Source of the DNA: CAUPWF01 sp964369755
Lineage (GTDB): Bacteria > Bacillota > Clostridia > Lachnospirales > Lachnospiraceae
Direction: 5' to 3'
Assembly: GCA_964369755.1 (NCBI GenBank)
Contig: CAYJFY010000005.1
Span: 1 to 64,000 of the forward strand
Length of the DNA stretch: 64,000 bases
Shown here: positions 25,895-36,700 of the stretch, piece by piece
Numbering within the stretch: position 1 is the stretch's first letter
Layout of the letters: every line of letters begins with the position of its first letter
Notes under the pieces: generated by a model
The model's database searches: none
What the model saw: only the letters and a program-made list of their open reading frames with translations
What the model was told of the DNA's origin: nothing
Position numbers and translations under genes: made by a program

Positions 25895-27022
25895 TTAAAC
25901 TTTATATTCTACTATTTTACCAATAATCCGATTTGTTTCTTCATCCGCTAACCCATAATACATTGGAAGTCTTAATAACCTATCTGCTTCTTTCGTCGTA
26001 TAGATATCTTCACCCCTAAAACGACCATGCTCTATTCCAGCCTCCGCGCTGTGTAATGGAACATAATGAAAAACAGTCATAATTTCATTTTGTTTCAAAT
26101 ACGAAATAAGACTCGCTCTCTCTTCCAAACCACTCACCTTAAGATAATACATATGCGCATTATGTACGCATTCCTGTGGTATAGTCGGCAAATCAAATTT
26201 CTTTTCCTTCTTCACTTCCATCAACGCATTATTATAGGTGTTCCAAATATTCAATCTCTTATTATTTATTTCTTCTGCGACCTCCAATTGCGCGTACAAA
26301 TACGCGGCATTGAGTTCACTTGGCAAGTAAGATGAACCCATTCCAACCCACGAATACTTGTCTACTTGCCCTCTAAAAAACTTACTTCGATCAGTGCCTT
26401 TCTCTCTAATAATCTCTGCTCTTTCTATGAAATTAGGATTGTTAATAAGCAATGCACCACCTTCGCCCATAGAATAATTCTTAGTTTCATGGAATGAATA
26501 GCACCCAAAATCCCCTATGGATCCCAATGCTCTTCCTTTATATGTGGACATTACCCCCTGTGCTGCATCTTCAATAACATATAAATTATGACGTTTCGCT
26601 ATATCCATAATCGTATCCATCTCACATGCTACACCTGCATAATGCACTGGAACTATTGCTTTTGTTCTACTTGTTATCGCTGCTTCAATCAATTTTTCAT
26701 CAATATTCATAGTATCAGGCCGAATATCAACAAAGACTATAGTCGCACCACGCAATACAAAAGCATTTGCTGTAGAAACAAATGTATATGAAGGCATTAT
26801 AACTTCATCTCCCATCTGAATATTGCACAATATCGCAGCCATCTCAAGTGCATGAGTACAACTTGTAGTGAGCAGCGCCTTACTAGTACCACTCTTCTTT
26901 TCTAACCACTCACTACAAAGTTTTGTAAACTCTCCATCTCCACAAATTTTATTGCTCTCAATTGCCTTTTTCATATACTCAATTTCTTTTCCGACATGCG
27001 GAGGAATATTAAATAATGTCAT
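25895..27022 (-). CDS. DegT/DnrJ/EryC1 aminotransferase, WecE/RffA-like (dTDP-4-keto-6-deoxyglucose aminotransferase)
   Basis: This 375-residue PLP enzyme has TTSCTHALEMAA near residue 53 and the PLP lysine in SFHETKNYSMGEGG. TTSCTHALEMAA and the start FNIPPHVGKE are typical of WecE/RffA enzymes that aminate C4 of dTDP-4-keto-6-deoxyglucose. The substrate can come from RfbA/RfbB encoded at 17-19 kb. With the GNAT gene after it, the product would be a dTDP-4-acetamido-4,6-dideoxyhexose (Fuc4NAc or Qui4NAc). Which epimer is formed cannot be told. Confidence 0.9.
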   Translation of the reverse strand: MTLFNIPPHVGKEIEYMKKAIESNKICGDGEFTKLCSEWLEKKSGTSKALLTTSCTHALEMAAILCNIQMGDEVIMPSYTFVSTANAFVLRGATIVFVDIRPDTMNIDEKLIEAAITSRTKAIVPVHYAGVACEMDTIMDIAKRHNLYVIEDAAQGVMSTYKGRALGSIGDFGCYSFHETKNYSMGEGGALLINNPNFIERAEIIREKGTDRSKFFRGQVDKYSWVGMGSSYLPSELNAAYLYAQLEVAEEINNKRLNIWNTYNNALMEVKKEKKFDLPTIPQECVHNAHMYYLKVSGLEERASLISYLKQNEIMTVFHYVPLHSAEAGIEHGRFRGEDIYTTKEADRLLRLPMYYGLADEETNRIIGKIVEYKV

Positions 27023-27054
27023 TGTTTTCTCCTTTATTTCAAAATATTTTTTTA

Positions 27055-29376
27055 TTATGGATTTTGCATCGTGAGTAGATACGATAAGATTCTGCCATCT
27101 TCTGCATCAAAGCTAAAGTTAGATAGCAATTTCACATTTACTATTTCACCAGCCTCTTCCTCAATATACACTTCATTAATACTATCACTGATGTATACCG
27201 TCTTTAAAAAATCACCATTTATATAAATATCAACCTTACTATTATCATCCACTCTTGCAATATTATCAATTTCTAAGAGCAGGCTCATCTCACCCATACT
27301 CCCCACTTCAACCTCAAATTCAGTTTCTTTTTCACACCATCTATCTAAATGATACCCACCAATTATATTTGCTGTGTTTAGCGTAACACCTACAGTACTA
27401 TCTTGAAAATTAACATTATAAATTTCATTTATGTGTGTCATAGTTTTATAATATGGAAGTATCGAAAGGCTGTCAACCAAAATGGGGGTATCATATAATG
27501 TTATTCTCTTTATTTCCCCAAATTCTTCACCATGAGTATTTATTGGGAGCATAAAAGACTCTCCACCTGTTACAACATTTATTTGCTCCCCTAAACTCTC
27601 TGCCATTATAACATTTCTTTCACTATCAACTATAGCACCCACTATATTATAATCTTGTTCGGAGCTTATGTGGTAAAAATAAATTTCATTAGATACAAGA
27701 TTCGGCTTATTTCCATTAATTATATCATTTTCATATTGCACAATGCTTTCCTTATCCGTCTTTGCAAGTGTAAAATATGTGTTGCTATAATCTGTGGACG
27801 TTCCATGTTTAATATAAAACACTTCCATTCCTTCAAGAATTTTTTTAGAATCATTTGTTAATAAAGCATTTTTCTTTATGTCACTATCACTAAAAATATT
27901 GTCATAATAGTAGTTATTTGCTCCTGGAATTGCTGCTGATGATAATAATGTAGGGGAATAAATAACTGAATTATCTGGCAATATTTCATCCATATCCAAT
28001 ACTACTTCTTCAAAATAATCATATTTTTTGTTTATATTATACAATGTTTTTGTATTCACTTCATTTAAAAACAATGTCATGCCAAATACCACTGTAATTA
28101 ATGTCGATAAGACTACAATTATGATTTTTTTTCCACTAAATTGTTTTGTTAAAATAACTTTGTATACCATATAAGCCAAAAGGCAAACACCAAAAATATA
28201 TGTATACGGACTACTCGCTTGTAATAGTCTCCACTTCGAAGAAACCTGTGACACACTATATTCTGTAAGGCACGCTGGTAAAATCGGTACACCAATACAA
28301 TAGATCCACAGCAAAATAGTCATAATTTTTTTCAGTTTAGAATTGATTGAACCTGTGTTAAAGCACTCTTGTTTCATTTGAGCTATACTACCCGACTTTT
28401 TACGCACACACACATTTTTAAACATCTCTAATATAAAGCAAAAGAAAGTAATGGCACCTATTATAATCGTTGGCGTTATAAAGCTACTAGCTATATATTC
28501 GACACTTCCTGTTTTCATAGAGGCATCTGGGTAATATTGCCATGGTGCATCATATGCATTGCTAGAATCATAAAAAAAGAAAAAACCAGGAATATTTGCG
28601 CTCAACATTTGAACATATGTTTCAAAAATTTGAGTTATGCTGAGAGTTCCATGAATTTGAACGCCCTCATAGGTAGATGAATAAACAGCACGCAAACCGA
28701 AGAAAACTCCCACATATATAGTTCCAAGTACAAAATATACCCAGGTCTTCTTTAAAAAATCAACCAATGAAAATTTATCCATGTATATATATTCTATAGC
28801 TATAAGCACTGGCAAATACAATATACCCACTTCATAATTATACATCGCAAACAAAATACATATATATGCTCCTATTCGGTAAAGATTTTTCTTTGTGTTG
28901 TTACTCTTTATAACCAAGTATACTGCTAACACTACACTAAACACCCCTAGACCAATAGAAAGCGAATACCCTACCGGAAGCGCTATCGGTTCTAGGGTAA
29001 TCGGAAACAGTGTAAAACTCAATAAAAATGTTATTAAAAACATTGTACTGTTTGAAGTCAATTCTTTTATAAGAAGTCCTGCAGCAACTGAAACAGACAT
29101 GATAAAGAAAATAGCTAAAATGAAATAGGCTTCTCTTCCAATGCTATATTCCACTCCCCCTAAAAAGGCCGATGTGAAAGTGGGACGCGCTTGCTGAATA
29201 ACTGAATAAGAAAAAAACCCTTCTAAAGCTTTTATAAAATTATTTTTGTAAAATGCAAAATAATCAAAATTAAGGGGTCTTATATAAAAATAATTTCTAA
29301 GAACCACATATAATATTATAAGAAAAAAGGGAATTCTTCTCATATTGATTTTTAATTGTTTTCTAATTTTTCCCAT
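27055..29376 (-). CDS. Large polytopic membrane protein with C-terminal extracytoplasmic domain, GT-C-like
   Basis: This 773-residue protein has about 11-13 hydrophobic helices over residues 10-430. A long hydrophilic part follows, ending in a beta-rich domain of about 120 residues (VEVGSMGEMSLLLEIDN..., KVDIYINGDFLKTVYI). The topology suits a GT-C transferase that acts outside the membrane on lipid-linked sugars, but no catalytic motif was firmly identified. The ATG at 29376 follows AAGGGTGG; a TTG at 29400 is possible. It opens a unit with amino-sugar, GT2 and flippase genes, so it may be the GacL-like transferase of that module. Base composition is strongly AT-rich. Confidence 0.75.
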   Translation of the reverse strand: MGKIRKQLKINMRRIPFFLIILYVVLRNYFYIRPLNFDYFAFYKNNFIKALEGFFSYSVIQQARPTFTSAFLGGVEYSIGREAYFILAIFFIMSVSVAAGLLIKELTSNSTMFLITFLLSFTLFPITLEPIALPVGYSLSIGLGVFSVVLAVYLVIKSNNTKKNLYRIGAYICILFAMYNYEVGILYLPVLIAIEYIYMDKFSLVDFLKKTWVYFVLGTIYVGVFFGLRAVYSSTYEGVQIHGTLSITQIFETYVQMLSANIPGFFFFYDSSNAYDAPWQYYPDASMKTGSVEYIASSFITPTIIIGAITFFCFILEMFKNVCVRKKSGSIAQMKQECFNTGSINSKLKKIMTILLWIYCIGVPILPACLTEYSVSQVSSKWRLLQASSPYTYIFGVCLLAYMVYKVILTKQFSGKKIIIVVLSTLITVVFGMTLFLNEVNTKTLYNINKKYDYFEEVVLDMDEILPDNSVIYSPTLLSSAAIPGANNYYYDNIFSDSDIKKNALLTNDSKKILEGMEVFYIKHGTSTDYSNTYFTLAKTDKESIVQYENDIINGNKPNLVSNEIYFYHISSEQDYNIVGAIVDSERNVIMAESLGEQINVVTGGESFMLPINTHGEEFGEIKRITLYDTPILVDSLSILPYYKTMTHINEIYNVNFQDSTVGVTLNTANIIGGYHLDRWCEKETEFEVEVGSMGEMSLLLEIDNIARVDDNSKVDIYINGDFLKTVYISDSINEVYIEEEAGEIVNVKLLSNFSFDAEDGRILSYLLTMQNP

Positions 29377-29436
29377 ACATCCACCCTTACTTAATTCCAA
29401 ATAATTTCATATTAAAACAATACAACCCCAGTTGCC

Positions 29437-29466
29437 ATTATACCACATGGTTATTTGAAAAATCAA
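29437..29466 (-). promoter_or_regulatory. Sigma-A-type promoter
   Basis: TTGATT (29466-29461), an 18-bp spacer and TATAAT (29442-29437) lie about 60 bp before the 773-residue membrane protein gene. They should drive the amino-sugar/GT2/flippase unit. Confidence 0.65.
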
Positions 29467-29615
29467 TGCAATTAGTTTTTGAATCAATTTCGTTGCTAGA
29501 CTTCCAATGTTAACATGATTCTTTTCCCTTTACATAACATATATCTGATGTCCGGCATTCTCCTCTTTACAATAATCACTTGTTTTTTTTGCGATTTTTT
29601 TTGTTCTTTCCCAAA

Positions 29616-29643
29616 GATGCATAATTGTAGAAAATTATGCATC
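29616..29643 (-). terminator. Perfect 11-bp hairpin after the 695-residue membrane protein gene, weak terminator
   Basis: GATGCATAATT and its exact complement flank a 6-base loop, about 23 bp after a stop codon. Only three T residues follow on the minus strand, so termination may be incomplete or the hairpin may serve 3'-end stability. Confidence 0.45.
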
Positions 29644-29665
29644 GTAACATACTTCTCTTTTTCAA

Positions 29666-31753
29666 CTACAAAGCACCAGAAACATCTTTAATCTTCACTA
29701 GATTCCCCTCTATTGTACGTGCATATAAATCAACTGTAGTATCTGATTGTAAATAAAAATCTTGTCCTAAACCCGACAATGTAACTGCAAAACTAACATC
29801 GCTCTCGTTGATATTCATTTTGTATGTATAACTTTCATCTCTTTCAGTTACATGAAAATAAAGCATGGTATACTGTTCTCTCTCTTCTATCGGCAAAACT
29901 CCTTCAATATAGTATGATGGCACTCCCCGTTCGTCAACTGTTGGATGAAACTGTGTAATATGAGCACTATTGTCTCCCACTGTAGATTGCAAAATATTAA
30001 GAGGCTCACAATATACTACGATATTTTTATAAACTATTCCGTTTTCTAGTCCTATAATCTTATCCGTATAACTAATTTTTACATTTTCATCAACATGCTC
30101 TTTCAAATAGGTATACACAACTTCATCATAAAAAGAAACCGTATTTTCATTCTGCGTAAGTGATAGCATTGGATTATCTATATCATAACGCTCCATACGC
30201 GCTCGATTATACGGCATGTTCGCAGTCCACCCTCCAAGCAAAAAAATATTTTGAATATCTGTAACAGTTCTTGAAGTCCAAATAGAGTAATTTGTTATCT
30301 GTTGCGAATAATCTGTCGGTAGTATATAAGCATTTTTCACATCTGCTTTGATATAGTCATAGATGATTTGAGTATTGTAATCCACCGGCTCACCTATTGG
30401 TAAATAAGGAAAACTCACCCCGAATACAAACGAACCAATCATTGGTAACCAAATGCAAAAAAACAAAATTGCATACATAATTAATTTCCGCGGACTATTC
30501 ACAACCAAATATACTAGCTTAGGTGTCGAGTCTGTATTATTAAATGATAGCAGCATTTTTCTGGTATGCTCATCCCATTTATTATTCTTTCCACCTGATA
30601 AATACGTCAAAAACAACAACAAGCATAATAGCAATGGCTCAAAAACTCTATCCTGAATTCTCCCCCCTAGCGCTATATATGCAGATATAAAAACATATAC
30701 TAGCCCAATTAATATCATCCTATGGCATTGTCTTTTGCTGGCACACATAAACATAATAGCAATGAAGCAAATCATGTAATACACATCTATATTTTGCAAA
30801 GTCGAGTAACCCAACTCTATCAAGCGTTCAACATAACTTATATTTTCAGTCGAACTTAAATTATCTTTTATGGCATTAAATTTTTCCGTTGTAAAAAATT
30901 CTGTATCCGCCGTAATCCAATGATTAAAAATAGCCTGAAAATCATTTTCACTTATACCAAACTGCGCATAGTCTTGAGCTCCGCTTGTATACTCTGGGTA
31001 TGTTTGTGCATAATCCTGAACCGATGCCCGACTCCTATTATATTCTATTGCCATTTTTTCAGTTTCATTGTACATTATACCATGCCCCAAACCATATCCC
31101 AGCACAAGAGCAATAATCATCAGAGCTAAACCTCCTTGAGAAATTAATTTCCGTGCATTTTTTTTCATACTATTTTCTCTATCAAATATAATAGTAAATA
31201 AACTCACAATAGCAAAAGGAAGTGCTGTAAATGCCATCTCAGCCCTATAGCTGACCGCTACCAATAATAACAAAAAACTGTATACATATACAAGAACACC
31301 TATTTTCTTGTATGGAACTTTCATTTCAACTGCATATACCAATAACATTGATCCTGCAATAGATACTAGCCCTGCAGTCCTAGTAAAATTGACTTCTTTC
31401 ACAATAAACAAATTAATAAAGATAATCAAAGGTATACATAAAGCAATAAAAAGGGTCAACGGAAATTTTCGCTTCACTATATATATAATCGTAGCAGATG
31501 ATAATAAAACCATTATAACTTGACCTACAATCCACCATTCGACATTAGGTAAAACCCTATATAATTCAGAAATCAAAAGTGTAAACACCTTAGGCTGAAA
31601 CAAGCTAAAATTATTATCTTCTGCGGCAAGTATTTGTGCAATGACTAAATCATCATTAACTTCGCTAGATATTCCCATGCCAATAAATACTATTATCGCA
31701 AGTGTTGAAATTAAAAACGATACCATTACGTCAACTTTTATTTTTTCATTCAC
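29666..31753 (-). CDS. Large polytopic membrane protein, function unknown (GT-C-like)
   Basis: This 695-residue protein has about 12 hydrophobic helices in residues 10-450, interrupted by a hydrophilic loop near 230-310, and a roughly 220-residue extracytoplasmic tail. No family is recognised with certainty; the shape resembles GT-C transferases or polysaccharide polymerases. The start is the GTG at 31753, seven bases after GGAGG. It is 25 bp after the neighbouring membrane protein gene, and both appear to form one transcript. AT-rich like its neighbours. Confidence 0.7.
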   Translation of the reverse strand: MNEKIKVDVMVSFLISTLAIIVFIGMGISSEVNDDLVIAQILAAEDNNFSLFQPKVFTLLISELYRVLPNVEWWIVGQVIMVLLSSATIIYIVKRKFPLTLFIALCIPLIIFINLFIVKEVNFTRTAGLVSIAGSMLLVYAVEMKVPYKKIGVLVYVYSFLLLLVAVSYRAEMAFTALPFAIVSLFTIIFDRENSMKKNARKLISQGGLALMIIALVLGYGLGHGIMYNETEKMAIEYNRSRASVQDYAQTYPEYTSGAQDYAQFGISENDFQAIFNHWITADTEFFTTEKFNAIKDNLSSTENISYVERLIELGYSTLQNIDVYYMICFIAIMFMCASKRQCHRMILIGLVYVFISAYIALGGRIQDRVFEPLLLCLLLFLTYLSGGKNNKWDEHTRKMLLSFNNTDSTPKLVYLVVNSPRKLIMYAILFFCIWLPMIGSFVFGVSFPYLPIGEPVDYNTQIIYDYIKADVKNAYILPTDYSQQITNYSIWTSRTVTDIQNIFLLGGWTANMPYNRARMERYDIDNPMLSLTQNENTVSFYDEVVYTYLKEHVDENVKISYTDKIIGLENGIVYKNIVVYCEPLNILQSTVGDNSAHITQFHPTVDERGVPSYYIEGVLPIEEREQYTMLYFHVTERDESYTYKMNINESDVSFAVTLSGLGQDFYLQSDTTVDLYARTIEGNLVKIKDVSGAL

Positions 31754-31778
31754 CCCAACACCTCCATAACACATTCAT

Positions 31779-33518
31779 TTAATTTACAATGACATCATAT
31801 ATCATAAAGCTCAATTCTCTTATATCAGGAGCTTCTCCCCTTTGTGAGAAATTTGATTTTATTTCAAGTTCAACACTTTCATTTTTAGGCAAATTTCTTA
31901 CTTTAATATCGAATGCATCTGCTACAATCTCATATTCTTCTATCAAATCCCCCTCTAAAAATATTGAAACAACTTGATTTTCTGTTATTTCATATGGATA
32001 ATAGCAACTCAGTATAATTTCCCCTGTTTTACCCGTTTGAACATATATAACGGAATTAGGCTCAACCCAACCGTCTTCATAAATTTCTGAGTTTCCCGTG
32101 GATTGTTCATTTATTTTTTCAGTATAATATCGACTTTCCGAATTAAACACACTCAAGTTGTATTTTTTTAATATTTCTACACCACCTCTAGCAATTTGTG
32201 CTGTACTAGCTTGAAAGACCGCCAGTTCTTCATCGCTATAATTATCAATATCATTCATCATAATTGCTAAATTATTAGAATATTCTGCTCGATTAGGAGC
32301 AATTTTATATTCCGAAACAGCACAACAAATAAGAGCACACACTGTAAATCCACAAAAAGATACCGCCATAATTCTCAAGCCTAATTTACTATCTTGAACT
32401 ATCATAAAGAGCATTACTAGCAACCCAATGAGCGAAAAGGTTGTATCCACTACATATCTGGAAGAAACTGCATATTCTGCACCAAACTCTGGCACTCTTG
32501 TAAAAACTATTACACCTATAGAAATAACCCCATATAAAAATATAATTAATGGAAAATATGAAACTCTGTATAATTTTTTTCTGATAAATAAAAATGTAAT
32601 ATAAATCGAAAAAACAACAACAAACAATCCTATAATTGTATTTATCATATTGTTAGAAAGCGCATGAGTAAACAAAGCCCCAACCATCAACACACATGCA
32701 TATAAAGTATCCAAACTAAATAAACCTTGAAAAGATGTATTTAATGTATCACTAACTAATCCAGATGTCGTGTGACTTAACCCATAGTTTAAAAAAGTTC
32801 CTATCCCCGAAAAAACAATGATTATTCCACCATACGCTAGTGCGTTTTTATTTTTACTATCAATTGTTTTTATAACAACACCTACAACAAGCGACAATAC
32901 AAGCGCATAATAATAAGGTGTAGCTATAAAAACTATATTTATTAGCATGATGACTCCAACAATAATTGTTTTTTTATATTGTGCTTTATCATCTGCCACG
33001 GACAGCAAATCTCCTGTAAGATATATTATTACAATATATGTTAGCATACGTAAAAAAAACGATGGTGAAAACGCCTGCGTTATCACTTCCCACTGATTAA
33101 AATTCACAATCGAAATAGCAATTGTAAGAGTGAACAAAATAATATGCTTCATATACCCAATCTGTACTGATTTGAAATAAAATTTGTAGCTCACAACCAC
33201 TGCATAAATGCTAAGAACAAAAAATCCAAACATTACTTGTACACGAATATCCACAGCAAAAAACCATATATCCACTAACAAAATAAATCTCACAAGCGGT
33301 GAAATTCTCAATATATCCTCTTCCCTCCAAAAATCAAAAAAAGAAAATGTCCCTTCAAAAATTGGCTCAACATACCATGTTATATAATCCCAATAATCCA
33401 TAAGAGGAACTGTAGATGCCGCTTTATCAACAAAAGCATACAACGCATATAAGATAAAAATAATTATGCTAGTTAATACTATAAATTTACTTGATCTTAT
33501 AATTTTTTTATTTTTCAT
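31779..33518 (-). CDS. Polytopic membrane protein with C-terminal beta domain, function unknown
   Basis: This 579-residue protein has about 11-12 hydrophobic helices and a C-terminal tail of roughly 170 residues. The tail ends in a beta-rich domain (VIYVQTGKTGEIILSCYYP, VSIFLEGDLIEEYEI, ELEIKSNFS) that resembles the end of the 773-residue protein at 27-29 kb. The first outside loop has PLMDYWDYITWYVEP, an acidic-aromatic stretch of the sort seen after helix 1 in GT-C enzymes. An outside glycosyltransferase role is inferred. It has its own promoter and a hairpin leader. Confidence 0.7.
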   Translation of the reverse strand: MKNKKIIRSSKFIVLTSIIIFILYALYAFVDKAASTVPLMDYWDYITWYVEPIFEGTFSFFDFWREEDILRISPLVRFILLVDIWFFAVDIRVQVMFGFFVLSIYAVVVSYKFYFKSVQIGYMKHIILFTLTIAISIVNFNQWEVITQAFSPSFFLRMLTYIVIIYLTGDLLSVADDKAQYKKTIIVGVIMLINIVFIATPYYYALVLSLVVGVVIKTIDSKNKNALAYGGIIIVFSGIGTFLNYGLSHTTSGLVSDTLNTSFQGLFSLDTLYACVLMVGALFTHALSNNMINTIIGLFVVVFSIYITFLFIRKKLYRVSYFPLIIFLYGVISIGVIVFTRVPEFGAEYAVSSRYVVDTTFSLIGLLVMLFMIVQDSKLGLRIMAVSFCGFTVCALICCAVSEYKIAPNRAEYSNNLAIMMNDIDNYSDEELAVFQASTAQIARGGVEILKKYNLSVFNSESRYYTEKINEQSTGNSEIYEDGWVEPNSVIYVQTGKTGEIILSCYYPYEITENQVVSIFLEGDLIEEYEIVADAFDIKVRNLPKNESVELEIKSNFSQRGEAPDIRELSFMIYDVIVN

Positions 33519-33540
33519 ATTTCTTTAAATCACCCTTCTA

Positions 33541-33576
33541 AATAACAACCATATTGATTACAAAATGGCTGTTATT
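33541..33576 (-). promoter_or_regulatory. Hairpin in the 5' leader of the 579-residue membrane protein gene
   Basis: Twelve-base arms AATAACARCCAT and ATGGYTGTTATT (one G-T pair) flank a 12-base loop. The hairpin begins a few bases after the predicted transcription start and ends just before the AAGGGTG ribosome site, so it may stabilise the transcript or modulate translation. Confidence 0.4.
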
Positions 33577-33577
33577 T

Positions 33578-33607
33578 ATTATACTTTTTCCATTGGTTTT
33601 TTATCAA
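33578..33607 (-). promoter_or_regulatory. Sigma-A-type promoter
   Basis: TTGATA (33607-33602), an 18-bp spacer and TATAAT (33583-33578) lie upstream of the leader hairpin. They should drive the two membrane protein genes at 29.7-33.5 kb. Confidence 0.65.
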
Positions 33608-33753
33608 CAGATTGATTTAGAAACTGCCATCTTCTCATATCAATAAATATCTCAAACAAAATACTCCTATACCAGAACTAAAATTGATTTGACTATTCTC
33701 AACTAAGCTTTATTACTCAAATTCCTCCTATGGAACAACTCCTCTTCCGGTTG

Positions 33754-33785
33754 ATATATATCACTCAACCCAGTGATTTATATAT
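33754..33785. repeat. AT-rich imperfect inverted repeat after the large fusion transferase gene
   Basis: Arms ATATATATCACT and AGTGATTTATAT surround a 6-base loop, a few bases after the stop codon. No T-run follows on the minus strand, so it is not a clear intrinsic terminator. Confidence 0.3.
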
Positions 33786-33791
33786 ATTTAC

Positions 33792-36700
33792 TTAATCAGT
33801 AAAAACATCTTCCGAAACAACGGTCTGTGCTGTAACAGATGTAAAATGATTCTGTACAAAATTCACGCAATTACCCGATAATTTCTCGAGTCTATCATAG
33901 TTATTATATAACTCAATTATTAATTGTGCCATCTCTTCCGTTGGTTCAGTTACTATAAATGCTTCTTCCTCTAAACTCAACCCTTCAGCTCCGATCGGAG
34001 TTGTAACAAGTGGAATCCTGTTGTAAGTTGCCTCTATTACCTTACCTTTTACACCTGCTCCTACTCTTAATGGAACAACTGCAATTCGACAAGACTCATA
34101 ATACCTACCAAGTTCCTCATCTGATACGAATCCCGTAACAACAATATTGTCACTCGCAAGCTCTAGAACCTCTTGAGTTGGATTTGAACCAATAATATAC
34201 CAGATAATATCTGGATAGGCTTGTACGATTGATGGGAACACATTCTCAGCAAACCATAATACTGCATCAGCATTTGGAGTATGTCCAAATCCACCTACAA
34301 ACATAATATCCTTGCGTTCACTCCAATTATTAGGTACATCAGCTTTTATTTCATCATAAAAATAAACTGGTATATTCCTAATTGGCTTTCCTACAATCTG
34401 TTCTTTTAATATTGCTTGCTCAAAACTACCAACAACATAGATAACATCCGCCTTATTAAATAAGTCAAATTCCTTCTTTTTCCACTGGTTTGAAGATATT
34501 TGCTTTTCTATATTGCCTGTCAATTCATACTCTCTGTACTCCCTCAGGTAATGTAAGTCATGACCAAAATAAATAATCTTCGCACGCGAATGCTCTTTCA
34601 GTATATCAATATACTTAATTGAAATATGAGGTCTATTCAAGTATGCATAGTCAAAATAATTTCCATTTTCTACTAACCATTCATGAATATGGTCATGATA
34701 ATAATTTCCATACAATACGTGTATCCCCATCTGTTCCAACTCCTGAGTATACGGTTGATGTGGGTAGAAATTATCCCCTATGAAAACTACTTTCATCCCC
34801 AGTTTGAGGAAGAGCTTCATGTACATGTATGTGCACTTCCCACCTGCATCCTTATCATGATGTGGGACATAATGATCGATGACTAATATTGTTTTTTTAT
34901 CTACACTTCTATCTCTTGCAAGAAGTACATTCTCTCCATTTGGAAAGTGCGCCTCTGTCAATACATCTTTCCATTTATCGTAAAACTTCTTAGCATTATC
35001 AACCTGATATTTTTTCTGCCCACCTGTGGTATCTACACCATTTGACACTCCTTCAAAATGCGTAATTTCGGATAATGGTTGATACACCACTTGATATCCT
35101 CGTTTTCGCACTTCAAATGCAAGATCAGTATCTTCATAATAAGCTGGTACAAATCTCTCGTCGAATCCACCAATTTCATTCCACAATTTGGTAGATATCA
35201 TGATTGCTGCCCCTGATATATAATCTACTTCTTTAACGTAATTAAAATCTGGCATACTAGGGTCTTGTCCATGTCCATAATTCCATGCACTTCCATCCTT
35301 CCAGAGAATCCCCCCTGCTTCTTGCAATCTTCCATCTGGATAAACTAATTTAGAACCCACCATTCCAATTCGATCGTCGCCTTCGATCAAGTCCACTAGC
35401 GAGCTTAACCAGTTTTCCTTAACCTGGGTATCATTATTAAGGAATAAAACATACTTTCCTTTTGCATGTTTTGCTGCATTATTGCAATTAAGCAAAAACC
35501 GAAGATTGGTATGATTTCTTACGACTTTTATCCCACTAAACTTCTTCGTAATTTTTTTTGTCAAATCACTAGAATTATCATCTGCAATTATGATTTCATA
35601 TGCAATATCCTTTGTATTATCATATATTGATTTTAAGCACTCACAAGTATAGTGAAATTGATTATACACTGGTATAACAATACTTACAATTGGTGTATCT
35701 GATGTTGGCATAGTAAGCTGCGGATACGAATTCCACTGTCTTCTAGTTTCTAGCCTTCCACGAAACGGTCGCCTCACCCCACGCAGTACTTTCCTACACA
35801 CCTTAGCTCTCAGACTGTTTGGTGGCACAATCGCTCCACGAATTCTCCACATCACACGCATAATCCGATATGCTTTCGTAGATTTAATGATAGCTATTTC
35901 TTGACGCGCCCCCTCTAATTCATGAGTTTTTGCAATCAACTGTTGATCCTTATTCATCAAATCTTGCCTTAGAATATGCCCAGCAGTTCCTAGTTCATTA
36001 ATTCTCTCCTTTTGCTGCTCTATTACCTGTGCTTTTTGTTGAGATATTGTCTGTAACTCTGATATATGATTTTCTAATTCATGTTTAGATCTTTCAATTT
36101 CTTCTAACTTATTTAGGAGTCTTCTTTCACTCTCCAACAGCTGGGTAATATGATTCTCTTGATTGGAAGTCTTACCAACTAATGTTCTTTCTCTTTTCAT
36201 TAGTTGCTCCACATGCCCTTTTTGATTCAGTAAAATCTGCTTAATTTGATTCAATTTTTCATTACCATTAATATCATCTCTTACTTCCTCAATATTTGCA
36301 TAAAACATTTCATTGATATCATCCACCATTGAAATGACATTGTGTTCAGGAAATAGATATTTTCTATTCAGCACATCTTCATATTCATCCATGATATAGC
36401 CATAAAATCTTCTATCCATTTCTTCATAAATAAGCACTTCTTCCTCTGAAAAATCTAGTTTTTTCCAAAAGCCAATATGATGTAATTCATATCGAGCTAT
36501 AAAATTAGTTACAGCCCTAAAACGAATATATTTGATTGGAATTGGGAATTCATATGTCCATTCATAATCAATCAAAAACATTTCATCCTTTGACAATATA
36601 ATATTGTCAAAATTAAAATCTAAGTTAGAAAAGGGTAAGGAAAAATCACTTTTGTACTCACCATTCCCAAACACTTCAACGAATCCTTCTGTTTGTGAAA

